DNA from: Gavia stellata
Lineage: Eukaryota; Chordata; Aves; Gaviiformes; Gaviidae
NCBI RefSeq assembly: GCF_030936135.1
Contig: NC_082597.1
Span: forward strand, 78,288,495 to 78,352,494
Length of the DNA stretch: 64,000 nucleotides
Reading direction: 5' to 3'
In this document: piece after piece, positions 37,527-50,136 of the stretch
How positions within the stretch are numbered: position 1 is the stretch's first letter
How the letters are laid out: each line of letters opens with the position of its first letter
Made by a program: the position numbers and the translations under genes
The notes under the pieces: model-generated
Seen by the model: only the letters and a program-made list of their open reading frames with translations
Databases searched by the model: none
What the model was told of the DNA's origin: nothing

Positions 37527-38140
37527 TGCTCCCAGAAAGGGAAATGGAGTATGGCTGCCTGAAGGAAAGGTCTCCGTGCCTCAACTAGTGGGAGCTTTAT
37601 ATTCAGGGCTCTCTCCTGCAAAGAAAGCTTTCAATACAGAGTAAAGCCTCTATACCTTTCCAAATACCAAACATGTTGGGAGAAGCACGCTGCCCCATAT
37701 ATTCTCATCACATGGGGAGAATATGTACATGAGCACTCAAAGACCAATAGGTCAAAGTGAATCCCCTTACTAAATTTGAGCAGCTGACAAAAAATGGTAT
37801 GTTAAAAAAAGTCATGACACTACGTGCCAGTCTGTTATTTCTTTGGGGATCTGGAAACCTTACTATGTGGCAATGTTTTCTGCATGGGCAGAGCTAAGTT
37901 CTGGACCACTCCTGAATGTACAGCTTTCTTCTTTTTTTATTACTTTTTTTTTATTTGAATACAAGTTTGTTAGAAATTTCCTTATTAAATTAATAAAGAT
38001 GGAATCAATTTTTAAGATACTAAAATTTCTAAACTATTTTTCCATATATTTAAGTGTCTTGTTTTACAGAAAAAGGTGTGGGCAGTTGTGGCACATCAGA
38101 TTTGCAATTACCATGGAGAATAAAGTGTTTCCTGGGTAAT
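37527..38140 (+). other. ARHGAP8: Probable ARHGAP8 3' UTR
   Basis: AT-rich sequence directly after the in-frame TAA. It contains AATAAA at 37992-37997 and a better placed AATAAA at 38119-38124. If ARHGAP8 instead splices out at 37510, this would be intron. Confidence 0.5.
38119..38124 (+). terminator. ARHGAP8: AATAAA poly(A) signal, probable ARHGAP8 3' end
   Basis: The canonical hexamer is followed by G/T-rich sequence (GTGTTTCCTGGG, then TTGAGTTGTG), as expected of a cleavage and downstream element. Cleavage would fall near 38,135-38,145. The upstream AATAAA at 37992 lacks such a clear G/T element. Confidence 0.5.
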
Positions 38141-41100
38141 TTGAGTTGTGCAGACAGCTAACTAATTATGCTTGCAAATATCTAATATATGCAGTTAATC
38201 ACTGTAGCTGCACATGCAAAGTGTGTGGAAGTTTTTTTCTTATAAGTTCAAATGGGGACCAATAATCTTACGGGGTTTTTTCTCTAAATACTTGGAATTT
38301 TCATCAGTGGAGTTAAATCAGTGAGTGCATAATACAGAATATAGACTAACTTTGAGAGGAGTACCCCTAATGTTTGGGCTGCATGCTTTTATGGTTTGAG
38401 CTGATAGAAATTTGCTCTTCAAATCAGTTTCTCTAGAAAGCAATAAGAGCAACAACTTGGATAATATACCTAATATCATTTTTATACATTGAAAGCCTAT
38501 TATTAGTCCAATGTGAATAATTAGCTAACATAAAGGGAGAATTTTCAGTGTTTTCTTTCTAACTGTGCCTTTAATAACGCTTGTAATTGATGAACTCTAA
38601 GACATTGCTATTTCATTGTTTAATACTGGTTGGTAATGGGGTGGTGTAACGAAGTTATCATTAAAGTTGTCTGCAAAGCAAAAGAAAATTAACCAGTGGT
38701 AAAAAAAGGTAAGTGGTATTTTCCCTAATGCTCTGGTCTTCCTGCTTCTGTACAAAGCTAATGAAACAGAGGGACTATTTAGACTTCAGTAGAAGTAATA
38801 GTCTCAGGAGGACAATTTAGGCACCCCTCCTCTGCAAACACACAGCCACTTCTTATCCTGGAGGTTCTAGCGAGTTGAGGGATTGTACTTCTGGCCTTCC
38901 TCTTAGCAGTTACAAATTGCCTGCCTGTGTAAAGGGTGCAACAAAGTCTTACTGCAGAGGGTCAAGGGGATTCATCCTTGTCAGCAATTTCAGGAAGTAA
39001 CCAAGTATTCAGAAGGCTGTGGAATGCTGGATGTGCCAGGCCTTCGTTTGCCCAGTAGGTGTCATCTATAGCATTAGGCAATGATTAAAATTTGAAAAAT
39101 ACAGAGGCTTTAGAACACGATGTGTTAGGACCAACTTTTCACGTCACAGTTGTGTGTTTTCCCCAGTTCCTCAGGTGTCTTAAACACAACTTTTTGGCTT
39201 TTGAATATCTGTAAGTAATAACAGCGCATGACTCCCATTTAAATATAAAACCTTGTGTAATACAAAGAGAATAATTAACAAGTATTCATGATAGTTGCAT
39301 TTCAGCAAAATGAGATTGCCAAGGATAAAACTGTCGTAGTTTTGTACTGCAACTCATCAGTTTTCCATCTGAGTTATCAGTGACGGCGTTGTAGCCTGTT
39401 GTATTACGAAAAACAAACACAATTACGCTCAGCACTGCTCAGCGACTTGGCAGGATGGTTCTGTGCATCAGCACCCTGTTCTTATAGGTGAGGAATTTGG
39501 CCTCTGGGAATTAACAAAATCTGAGTATTTTGCCACTCTCTGACCTTGGTCAAAATACATATGCCTTAGTTTTGCTGTCTGTAAAAAGAAGCACCTGGCA
39601 TTAGAAAAGTGCTTTGGGATTAAATGCTAATAAGTCCTGTAAAATGGTTGGTTTCCATTTCCCCATGTCCTCTTCCAAAAATCCGGCAACATCAAATGGC
39701 ATTTAGTCTTCAGGCTACACTGTGTAATGGGAATGTGAGTCCTGGGTAGTTTTAGCACAGTAACATACCCGAGGCCTGTGGGGTGAAATCCTGAGTTTAT
39801 GGAAGTCAGCTTTGCTCAAAGAGTCCCCAGAGCCTGGGGAGGCAGCTCCCTCACAGATTTAGTTCTCCAACTCATCCTAGGTTGGGAGAGAGCAGGAATT
39901 TGGCAGCAGCAGTGGTGCTGGCGAAGCGAGCCCTCAGGTCACAGCTGCCTCTGAGCCCTTTACTTTTACAAGTAAAAGGTACAAGCAAGGAGCATCCCTT
40001 CAGCTAATTTGCCCACCTGTAGACACACAAGATGATAGTTAAAACCAGACTCCCTCTTTCGGCATTGGTCACATGCCAAACTGCAGGCCTTCCTTTTAGT
40101 GCTTTGTAAACTACCATTTTCCAGCAATTTATAGCTTCTCTCATTTACTGAATGAAGAGCAAAATGGCGTTTTCTCATTTCAAGGTGCCTTCTTCCTTTA
40201 AAGAACAGATAACATCTGTTACCCGCCAGTGCAGGTCATTTGATGCTGCTTAAGAAAAGTAGAGGCTCTGGTTCTGATGGCCATTGGCACTGGTGGGGCA
40301 GAGTGAGGCAGGGGGCCGGGGGGGTCCTGCTCCCCTTTACCTTCCTTACTCACCTCCACCCCAGCCTTTCCCCGCAAGCCTGCCCGTCACGGGGAAGGGA
40401 CTTTCCCAAATCAAAGACACCTGGGTAGCAAAACCCTGCTAGTGATCCGACCCCGGCTCCGTCCCCCTTACCCCAAAGGAACTGGCGAAACCCTCCATCT
40501 GCAGCAGAAGCCCCCCATCTCCGTCCTGAGTGCCAGACTTAACTATGACATTAAATCAGCTCTCATGAATTATTCAGGAGGGTTTGGAGTGAAATTCGTG
40601 TTAGAGAAATATATGTTTCAAATTTCCTGACTCTAAGAGGAGTCCTGGAGGTGTCCCCTGCAGTTACTTTGATAACAGTTTCTCTTTACAAATGATAATT
40701 GCACGATTCGAGCTTTTGTACAGTGTGGCCTTGTGAACTCTTCTCTCATATCAAAGAACAATTTTCAGATCATTTCCATAGCAAAAAGAAAGTGATTATG
40801 GAGATAATCTGTTGGAAACACACAAGCTGGATTTCTGTTTAAAACAATAAAATGCAGTCATGGAATGAGAAATCAAGTGTTACCTAGCTGACAATATACG
40901 GAGAATAAATTGCCTAAGCATTTTAGTTTACTGAGCTGTTAGGAGTTGAAAATTGGTCCCAAGATTAGTCTGATTATCAGGATGCCTCTAGCAACAAGCA
41001 CCGGAGGGGGAAGGGAATACTTCTCTGCCCTGAATCTATGAAGAAATGTAAGAAGATTGAACAATGTCATTAACCAAGGGGGTCTTTACAGTTCTTACAA

Positions 41101-44100
41101 AAAACTTCCCTAAACGAGTCTCACTTACATGTGTGCAGATGATCTGTCTGTGTGTGCTGCACTCCTCGAGCAGCATCCATCGCAGAATCTCTCAGAGCCT
41201 TACAAGCTTGGATATACTCATCCACTCATGAGGAGACTAATAATAGGAAAGCCCCAGATATTTTATTCCCATGTTAAATGTGTACTTAGGTAGCAAGCTG
41301 AACTTTTAATGGGATTGATGGTACAGTCACGCCCCCCCCCCCCCCCGCTTCATTTCCTGAATAGTTTGTCTTCACAACCCTGGAAAACATCCATTTGCCA
41401 ACACTCCCACTTTTCAAGTGGCCGTGGGGGTGTTGGGGCGTGGGGGGGAGAAAGTCAGGGAGAGTTACTGCCAGCACCTGGAATTTTGAAGTGAGAAGCT
41501 CATGTCCAGTTGAAGCTCTACTGGCCGGTCACGTTCCTGCCCATACTCTATTCCTTTCTAACATGTTTTTACCTACAAAGAGAAGTCAGAAGCAAACATA
41601 CCCTGCTTTAAGTAGGTACACCTCCATTGAAGCCAAAGGTGTGACTGTGAGAAGTACGTAAATTGTGTGTTAAATGATATATGTGGCTGGTGTGTGAAAG
41701 GTCTTCTGCCTCTCCCGGTGGAGTAGTACTCATTTTCACCATCTGAAGAGTTTGATTTTTGTCTTTATCCATGCACATCCTGGAAAGCCATTTCAGTGTA
41801 TTGCACCTAACGCAGCAAAGGATTCCAGTGTCCTCCAGCATCGTCTGAGAGCAGTGGAGGATTGTAGTGGGGTGCTACAAACACTGTCGTCATTCTTGCA
41901 AACTGGAAAGCTAGAGGAAGGACTGCCTTTGTTTGGGGTTAGACTGGGGGTTTGGGCAGTGAACTGGCCTGGAGACTAAGAAGGAAACTTTCAAATACAG
42001 CCAGGAAAAAAGCCCTTTTCCACAGCAGGCCTGTCAGCATCTAAAAAGTATTACCCAGAAGTGTGACTCTGAGGGGAAAGAGTCTTGGGTTGCCTCTCCG
42101 AGCTGGAGACGGTACACGAGTTCTCCTGTTTCTTCCTAACCGGGGTCTGTTGCCTGTAGCGTTAGGAAAGCCGCGGTAATGGTACACGGAAGGACCGTAG
42201 CCCCACTACCCTGGCTATTCCTCTCTAGAATAGCTGGCAGAAGTTCAGCCTTAAAAATAATTAACTGATTGGAAAAATATTTCTGCTGGAACATGCCAAC
42301 TCCACAGGAAATAAAAGCATTTTCTTAAAAGGCTCAGTTTTGGTGCCGTTCTTTCAGAAATCATATTCTTCCAGAAAGCTGCCTGCGTGCCTCTGAGCCA
42401 TGGACCCCCAGGCTCACCCAGGGCCCGGCTCCAGCTCTGCTGGCCACTGCGGTGCTCCGGAGCAGGGGAAACGAGCATCGCTGCTTCTCGTTCATGGTCT
42501 CTTTGGAGATGGCATCACCTTTCTGCATGCAGAGTTGGCAGTTATCACCAGAGGTAAGAAGGGAATTCTGCTGGAGCCGGGGGAGACGGCACACATAGCT
42601 GACTGATCATTAAAGCTGACATTTTTTCTGTGCCCCCGATTTCTCCATGGTGCAATCAGCGTGCAGAAACTGCTTTCCTGACTGGCAGTCTGTCTGTAGT
42701 CCCCAGAGCACGAGCTTGACACTCACAGGGTTAGGGCTCGTGCCTGTAGCTGGGAGCAGCTGGATCTGATGCCTGACCCAAATGCTTGGGGGGCAAAACT
42801 GCAGACTGCAGCATGGAAACATGCTTCTCCGAAACACAGCCCGGTCTACTACCTGCTGCATTTTCTTTTTGATCCTCAAAAACTTGCTCATTTACACTAC
42901 TGCTAGCCCAGACACTAATGCCACCTCCTCAAGCCTGCTACGAAATCAGGATTTCTATCTTTTTGGATTTTTTTCTCTATTACATGGATTGTGTTCCCCA
43001 ATTCTGAATTGTACTCCCAAATTATTTCTGCACTTCAACCTTTAATTGCCCACAAAAGCAGTTTACAGCCTCTTACTGTTCTGCCATGAAAATTATCCCC
43101 TTAAATAATGGGACAATAAAAAGCAACTGTAAAATGCACCAAACTGCATCATCTTTAGTGTCTGAACTGGATTTGTGCAGCAGTCATGGAAGAGTCTTGG
43201 GATGGGTGGATTTTTACCCTTCACCCAAGAATTTCTTGACCCAAAGCTCTAAAAATAGTAAGGGCTGTAGTAAGGTACTTTCAGTTTTTCTGTTTCAAAA
43301 GCTTCCAAAGAAACATGTTCTCGCTCTGCTTTACCCGCCAGTGTTGTCTTTTTTTATTTTAAATGTGTTTCCCACCTCTTCAAAGCTGCATCCGCTGCCT
43401 ATTGCCATTTACATCCTTCTTCATCTGCAGTCTGCCAGCAGTCTGCATAAATTGGGGGACGGTGTTCATGCACACGCCTCCAGCTCCCCGTGTTTTTGCG
43501 GGGCTAGGAATGGTCCGAGGCTCTGTGGCCGTTCTGCGGCTGGATAAACTGAACTGAAACCACAAGAGGTTTGGTTCTGCGGGGGAGTTTCAGATTACAG
43601 TGTTTGAGTGAGTGAAACTGCCCAAATCATGTTTCCCCCATCTCTGAAGCAGAAAGATGGTTATGCTTTTGAGAACTAGATTAAGCTTTTATATCTAATA
43701 ACCCAACACTTGTCATGAAGAAGAAAAGAAGTTAGAAAGATCTTTTCCTTTCTGTATTTCCCACCACTCCCAGCCTTCCTCATCAGCCTCTATCTTTTGA
43801 AAAACCTACCATACTGGTGCATACATGCAATGCAGCCACAGCTGATGACCGGTAACGCTAATATTGTATTTAATAAGCCTGCCCAGAGTAGAAACAGCAT
43901 CTCATCAGGCTGCATAACTCTCCACTCTGAACACGTGCATAGAGCTGAGCAAGGCTGGTGTCGGTGTCTGCCTTCTTCCATGCTAGGGGTCATAGAGAGG
44001 ACTTGCTTCCCTCTTCCCTTTCCCTCTCGTACCGGAGCTCCCTCACATTCACTGCGCTACCAAACAGCAGCAGCCACCAGTCCCCAGATGGTTTCATGTT

Positions 44101-46674
44101 AGTCCCATCTTCATGGAGTACTTAATGCTGCTGCAACACAACTACACAAGCAAGATGTCCAACTATCACAAACCACTTCCACCTTTGCAGAAGGATTAGC
44201 AGACCTGCATTCTATTCCCATCCCCACATTCTGTTCTGAAGCTTGGATAAATCTTTTTTTTTTTTTCTTATCTTTGGCTTGTGGCTGACCTCCCAAGCAA
44301 TACTGAGGCAAAAGCCTTCCAGGGTCCAGAGTGCACGCTGCCAGCCCTGATGGGTAAGCGGCCACGGCACAAGGACAAAACAAATCCCTTCCATTACAAA
44401 ATAACATTAAAATTCAGGAAGATAATATCACTGTCTTCTGCACCAAAAGAGCTTTTACAAAATAATATAAATGAGAGGATGAAAATAATGAGAGGCTTTG
44501 TAGAGCTCGCTCACAAACCCTGACACCCGGCACGCTCCTGCCGGGAAGGCAATAAACACCCCATTCTCTGCATGTCACAGTATCACAACTTCTCTGCATA
44601 ATTACCACTTGAAAGTTAATAGGACTCTGCTCCCAGCATGACGGCTGTATTTTCTATAGTCGCTGCATGTCCTGCGTCCACGGCCATCACTGGGGACCCG
44701 GCTGTGGAAGCACCATCTTGGAGGACAAGTTGTTTGAGGCTGTCTCAGAAATCAAGTGATGTCCCTATAGGAAACCCTGTTGTAGGGAGGCACTGAAGAC
44801 GATGGATAGTGCAGCGATGGAGAGGCGGATCCTCCCCCTCGCAGCAGTCATGATGGAAGTGAAGAGCAGGAAAGGAAACCCAAGCTACCTGGCTAACCTC
44901 ACAACCAGGGTGATAAACAAAAGCAGTGGCAAACCCCTCAAGCTCCTGAAACTCAGCCCAGCACCTCTTCCCTGCTCTGTGCACCTAACCACAGGCACTG
45001 GCACCTTTTTGATTCTCCTAAACAACTAATGTTTTGGCCGATAAGTACAGTGAAAACAAAATAAAGCGGTACACGCTGGCCAAGGCAGCTTATAGCAGGT
45101 GAGATGTTGGTCTCTTTAATACCCTTTAATTCAGCCTTATCAAACTGCTGGAAAAATGCATTTTTGCCTAATAATTGTTTTGAACACCCTTGTGTGTCCA
45201 ACTAAATTTAACGAAACGCAGTAAAATTGTACATGAGAAATGCCACCTGAAAAATCATCTCAGCAGTCATCAGGTGGAGGATAAGAGGCACTGACACTAA
45301 TGAACTGCGGTACCACAGGAGTGGATTGCTTTGGTAGGGTTCCCTGGGTGTCTGCTTCTGGTTAGCCTGGTAAATCAGCTGGAGCTGATGCTTATCACAC
45401 ACTGCTTATGCTCCATGATCATAGCGGTTTGGGTTGGGGAGGTGTTAGACTAAAATGCCATCCATGATCTGGCCAGAAAGCATTTCAACAGTAATACATG
45501 AAATTATTGTTAACCTGTTTAAATACAATCATTAGACTGAGTATCCAGATTGGTGTAAGCATCCGTCTGCCACAGCAGACAGCCAAAGCTGCTCTGCTAG
45601 TAATGACTGTCGCCAAACCCGAGAATTGACTGCGTGTCAAGTATGAGTGGGTTGACATTAGATGCGGTATGTCAAGCTCTTCATACACACATCTTGCAGC
45701 ACACCTCTTTTGGTCTTTCCATTTAGGGGGTCCCAAAGTTGAACAGGGGAAGGAAAGACACCATTAAGCTAACGATGTGTATCAGAACATGCACCGTACA
45801 CTTTTATAGACCCAACACTTCGTCTTGGGCATATTCCTCTTGTCTTTGTGCACATGAGTATAGCCAAGTGCACATTAACCATTGATTTGATTATCATGAG
45901 CAAATGATCAGCTCCTGGGGAGAGGATTTTTCAAAGGCACTTCTGGTTGTCCTTCATGCCAGCGAACTTCTCCATCTACCCATCAGAGGTTTGTGGTGCC
46001 CTGCCCTGCCTCTTGCCAGTGAGAGCCCCAAAACTGGCCATAGGCTGTGCTAGCTGCTCGCAGCCCCAAGCTGCTTCAACTTCTAAAGGAGAGGAGAAAG
46101 CGAGGTTGGAAAAGGACAGCACCTGGACAGGCCCATTCCTGGTGAATACTTGCTAAATGCTGTGAGTGGGAAAGGTAGCCATTTTATGATGGCTGGTTAT
46201 GTGTCTCCACTTGTGCTGTGCCAGATTTGGTCCCCTGCACCCTAGCGCATCCTATTTCTTGCCTTCACCCCAAGTATCCCCTCCTCTTGAAGCCAGCCTT
46301 GGTCTTTAAACCAGGCACTTTGTCTGGACCTAATCCCATTTGCTCCAATCCCATTTGTGCCACTCTTTGTCCGTGGAGAGCAAGGCTGGCTGATAAGCTA
46401 ACATCAGCACCTTGGGAAATTTTTCATTCCCGCATCTTCCCTCACCCAGGACTTTGACAATCACTTTATTTGCCAAAGACTTCCTCCTTCATGTTGTACG
46501 GAGAGAAATTAAAAAGACGACTGAAAATACCCAGAAATCATCTAGTAAAGAGAGTCAAATTAATTATTTAAAAAAAATTGAATTCCCTTTGTGGCTGTTT
46601 TTTCTCCGGCTGCACTATCAAAAACGAGCTATCAAAGAAAACTATCATTAGTTTTTAATTCAGGATGACTTCAG
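38141..46674. other. Intergenic, no gene recognised
   Basis: Tail-to-tail spacer between ARHGAP8 and PHF21B. Unique sequence with scattered chance open frames, the longest about 150 codons at 43,086-43,547, whose translation shows no family motif. A C15 run lies at 41332-41346. A distant last exon of ARHGAP8 could hide here, but I found none with convincing similarity. Confidence 0.7.
41332..41346. repeat. C15 homopolymer
   Basis: Fifteen consecutive C on the + strand. On the - strand it is a G15 run with G-quadruplex potential. Length is uncertain in any assembly. Confidence 0.9.
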
Positions 46675-46905
46675 AGAGCGGCTCTGGTGCGGCGGCTGAT
46701 GGCTGCCTGACAGCCTGCTCATCTCTGCCGGCTGCCAAGGAGCGCGGCGGTGGCAGCTCAGCCCCGTGGTGCCCCCGCTCACCGGCTGCCGCACCCGGAG
46801 CCCTGGCACTGCCTGCCCGCTGTGGGTCTGCCTGTGCCCGCACCCCCGGGTGTGCTCTGGGAGCAGTGCTCAGAGCTGGGGCGGCAGCGCCTTGGGGAAG
46901 GACTG
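46675..46905. other. Small CpG-rich island
   Basis: About 230 bases with many CpG dinucleotides (GCGGCGG, GCGCGGCGG, CCGGCTGCCGCACCCGG and others) inside otherwise AT-rich DNA. Both strands are open here. The - strand frame runs 170 codons (46,655-47,167), and the + strand frame is Ala/Gly/Ser/Pro-rich. Neither resembles a known protein. It could be an orphan CpG island (enhancer or unannotated promoter), a first exon, or a local GC-biased patch. Confidence 0.5.
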
Positions 46906-49754
46906 CTGCAAAATGATGAGATATTTTCTCTGCATGGTTGTTTAGGGGACAGTGGGAGGCTGTGACGGGAGGGTCCCCAGTACATCCATCTTTACTAGGA
47001 GCTCCAAAGCCCTCCCGGCACAAGGTCCCTCCACCAGCCCAGCAGGATGGTGCCGGCAGCCAAAGGGTGGGAGCCAAATCTCGCCTCCACTGGGGAGCAT
47101 CTGAACTCAGCACCCAGAATTTAGTATTTATTTCGTAGGAACAAGTGAGATGATAGATATAAAACAACAGCCTGGCAGCTCAAGCTGGTACCTATAAGAC
47201 AAGATACGCACCCACAAGCACTGCTTAAATGCTTAATTTCTCCCTGGGTCTGGGAAGGGGCAGGACACAAGCTGAAGAAGAGTTTTATGCACACACAGGG
47301 CATCTGCCTGGCAAAAATCAGTGTGTGCCATGGCTGTGGTGCCTAGCCAGCTGGCTGGGCTTGAATGGGTGTTTTCCAGGCTGAAACCTCTGGTGTTAGC
47401 AGAGGGAGGCTTTGCTACTATGGTCCCTCAGGGTCTACCCTGTCTCTGCCAGCACCAGTCCCAGGGTGACCCTGGGGAGTCCTTGCACCCCCGGTATCTG
47501 CTGACCACATCAGGCTGCAGACACCGAAGGAAGCCAAACCTTAAGTAGGGAAATTTATTTTTTAGCAGTGGTCTAATCATGACGATTTGGGGGCAGTGAT
47601 TTGTTTGTCTGGGCAGAGAAAATCAAGTCTACACCCTTTCTGTAGCTTTTCCTGGAGGTCCAAGTGTTTGCCCAGAGCCACTAAAGGAGAAGCATAAAGC
47701 TCTCGTGACCTCCTCCAACACATGGCTGGACATCTCCAGCTCCTGGCACCGTAGCGCCTGTGCTCCTCCAACTGTGCTAACAGCTGGGAAACGGGTCCTG
47801 ATAGTTCAGGAAGAGTCAACTTCAGTCTTGGTTAGCTTGATTAGTGCTCAATTATTTTGTGCACTATTTTCTTGGAAGATGCACATCTGTGGCACTACTA
47901 GTATTATTTTTGTGCCCTGGTAACACATGGGCTGTTGCTTTTTTCTCTCCTAGAGGATTTAGAGTGTGTTCTATTTTCCTAGGCTGTTAGCTGAGCTGGG
48001 AAACAAGGTCTGTCCAACCCACCCTGGCTGATACCCTTCTGGTTGGCACCATGTGGCCCTCTCATAGGCCACTCATGTGGCCCTTCTCATCGCTGCAGAG
48101 AAACAACTCAGCTGGACTGCTGCCAGCAGCCAAGGAGTTATCCCAGGGACCCGGCGTTGCCCTGTGCAACCTCATCTTCCAAAATTCAGGATGGTGAAGC
48201 CCTGTGGCGCAACCCTGGCTCCTTGCAGTTGTGATGGTAGGGAGTCCCACCAACCTTCGGGCATCTCCTGGAGGCTGGGGCAACTGGGGGTGGGCGAACG
48301 GGGGGGCCCAGCTCCACTGAGGGATTGAGGAAGACCCCCTTCTGCCTGCTGGTCAGGGAAGCATGTGGTGCTGCCCCTCCATCTCTCCTCAGCCTTTTCT
48401 GTTCCCAGGGAGACCCCAGTTAGTTACAGATAGATCAACACTAGCATCTCTATAACATGACCTCTGCATATTCACGCCAACGACCTCCTCAGCAAGTTGC
48501 TGCCGCGAGCGAGTGGTACCCACACGTCAATGCCCCCTTACAGGTTGAGAGCTGCATATGCTTCGTGCAGCCACAGCAACTCTTGCTCCTCTGGGCACAG
48601 GCCATTTTTGTGCTCCCTGATGACACAGTTGCATTGATGTCACCGTTGCAGACGCTGCCAGCCTAGCTGGCCGAGCCAGGATGAGTCCAGATTTCAGGGG
48701 GAAATGTCCCAAATTCAGGGTGTCCTGCCAGGTGACCTGCACCTGCCCTGCTCCCAGCTGGCCCTTGCAATGCCATTTCCAATAAACTAATTACTTGTAT
48801 CGCTCATTGAGTGAGCTTTTGACTGAGGAAAGCAATTTGATGGCCAGAGGGGTAAAAGAGAAAAACCAGACAAACCACCTCATGTGAAAAAGCCCAGCAA
48901 TCTGCCTTCCTCTGGAGAAAAAGGGGATTAATGCAGCCTGAGCACCACCGGAGTGGGTGCCCAGCCCATGGCATGGCAGGACTGGGAGCACATTTTATTT
49001 ATAAAGCTCACAAACCCACTCCTGCCTAATATACAGCCTGAAAAGGAAGGCTTGTGCTAGTGTTTTACCATGAAAATAAATGTTTGTGTTACTTCATAAC
49101 ACTTCATCTTACCAGTACGCGGAGGCTTGATGACATTTGTACAGGGATTTATTTGTATTTACAATTGTACAGCACTGAATCGGTGCTGGAAAGCCTTACC
49201 CAGCTCTGCAGTGCTTTTAAATTTCAGCATGTGGTTTCGCCACAGCAAAACCCACCACTACTTTTACACTGTAGGTCTCCGGTTTTGAAGGCAAATTTGT
49301 GGAGTAAATGCAAATCGGGAACCGCGGAGTTGAGACCCCCGGAGGCAGTGACATCTGCCTGTCTTTGATAAGAATTTCTGAGAGTGAGAGTAAAGTACTT
49401 ACTTAGAGTGAAATTAAAAGCTTTGATCTGTTTTTTTGTTTCATTATTATTTCATGTCTGAGGCCTTTACATGTGCCTTTCAATTCTTATTAGGCTGCGG
49501 TGTTTAGTTACAGCTCCGGCACTATGTGGGCAGGGCAGGAACCAGCGGCCGCCCGGCAGGTGACGGGCATTGCCGGGACTCACCTCCCAGCTCCAGTCTG
49601 AGCCTGGTTAAATGAAACAGGTCACAGACATTCACCCAGAGCAGCATTGCCTCAAAAAAAGTGCCCCTCTGGCCCCAGCGCATTGGGTACCCCTGTACAA
49701 GGCAGACCCATGGCAGCCCTGAATGCCAAGGGTGCAGAGGAGAGGTGATGATTG
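46906..49754. other. Intergenic, no gene recognised
   Basis: Moderately GC-rich unique sequence. No repeat family or conserved coding segment was seen. Confidence 0.7.
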
Positions 49755-50136
49755 ATAGAATCATATGATCATTTAGGTTGAGATCATCAAGCCCAACCGT
49801 AAACCTAACATTGCCAACTCCACCACTAAACCATGTCCCTAAGTCCCACATCTGCTAAGTACCTCCAGGGATGGTGACTCAACCACCTCCCTGGGCAGCC
49901 CGTTCCCATGTCTGACAACCCTTTCGGTGAACAAGTTTTTCCTAATATCTGATCTAAACCTTCCCTGGCACAACTTGAGACCATTCCCTCTTGTCCTGTC
50001 ACTCGTCACTTGGGAGAAGAGATTGACACTCACCACGCTACAACCTCCTTTCAGGTAGTTGTAGAGAGCGATGAGGTCTCCCCTCAGCCTCCTCTTCTCC
50101 AGACTGAACAACCCCAGTTCCCTCAGCCGCTCCTCA
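49755..50136 (-). mobile_element. CR1 LINE fragment, antisense
   Basis: On the - strand: the end of CR1 ORF2 ([20 protein letters not shown] through [14 protein letters not shown]), then the 3' UTR and TTTAGGTTG/GATCATCAAG-type end sequence. It is shorter and more decayed than the copy at 29.6 kb: the ORF end is frameshifted near the C-terminus, and part of the conserved GGAAAAGACCTT block is missing. The 3' UTR matches the fragment at 61.7 kb better than the other two copies, which suggests a second subfamily. Confidence 0.92.

Noticed and set aside
43086..43547. 153-codon + strand open frame
   Set aside because: No domain, no similarity I recognise, and ordinary intergenic composition. Considered and dropped as a last exon of ARHGAP8.
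46655..47167. 170-codon - strand open frame over the CpG island
   Set aside because: The Ala/Pro/Arg-rich translation is typical of GC-rich DNA. No domain and no convincing splice or start context.
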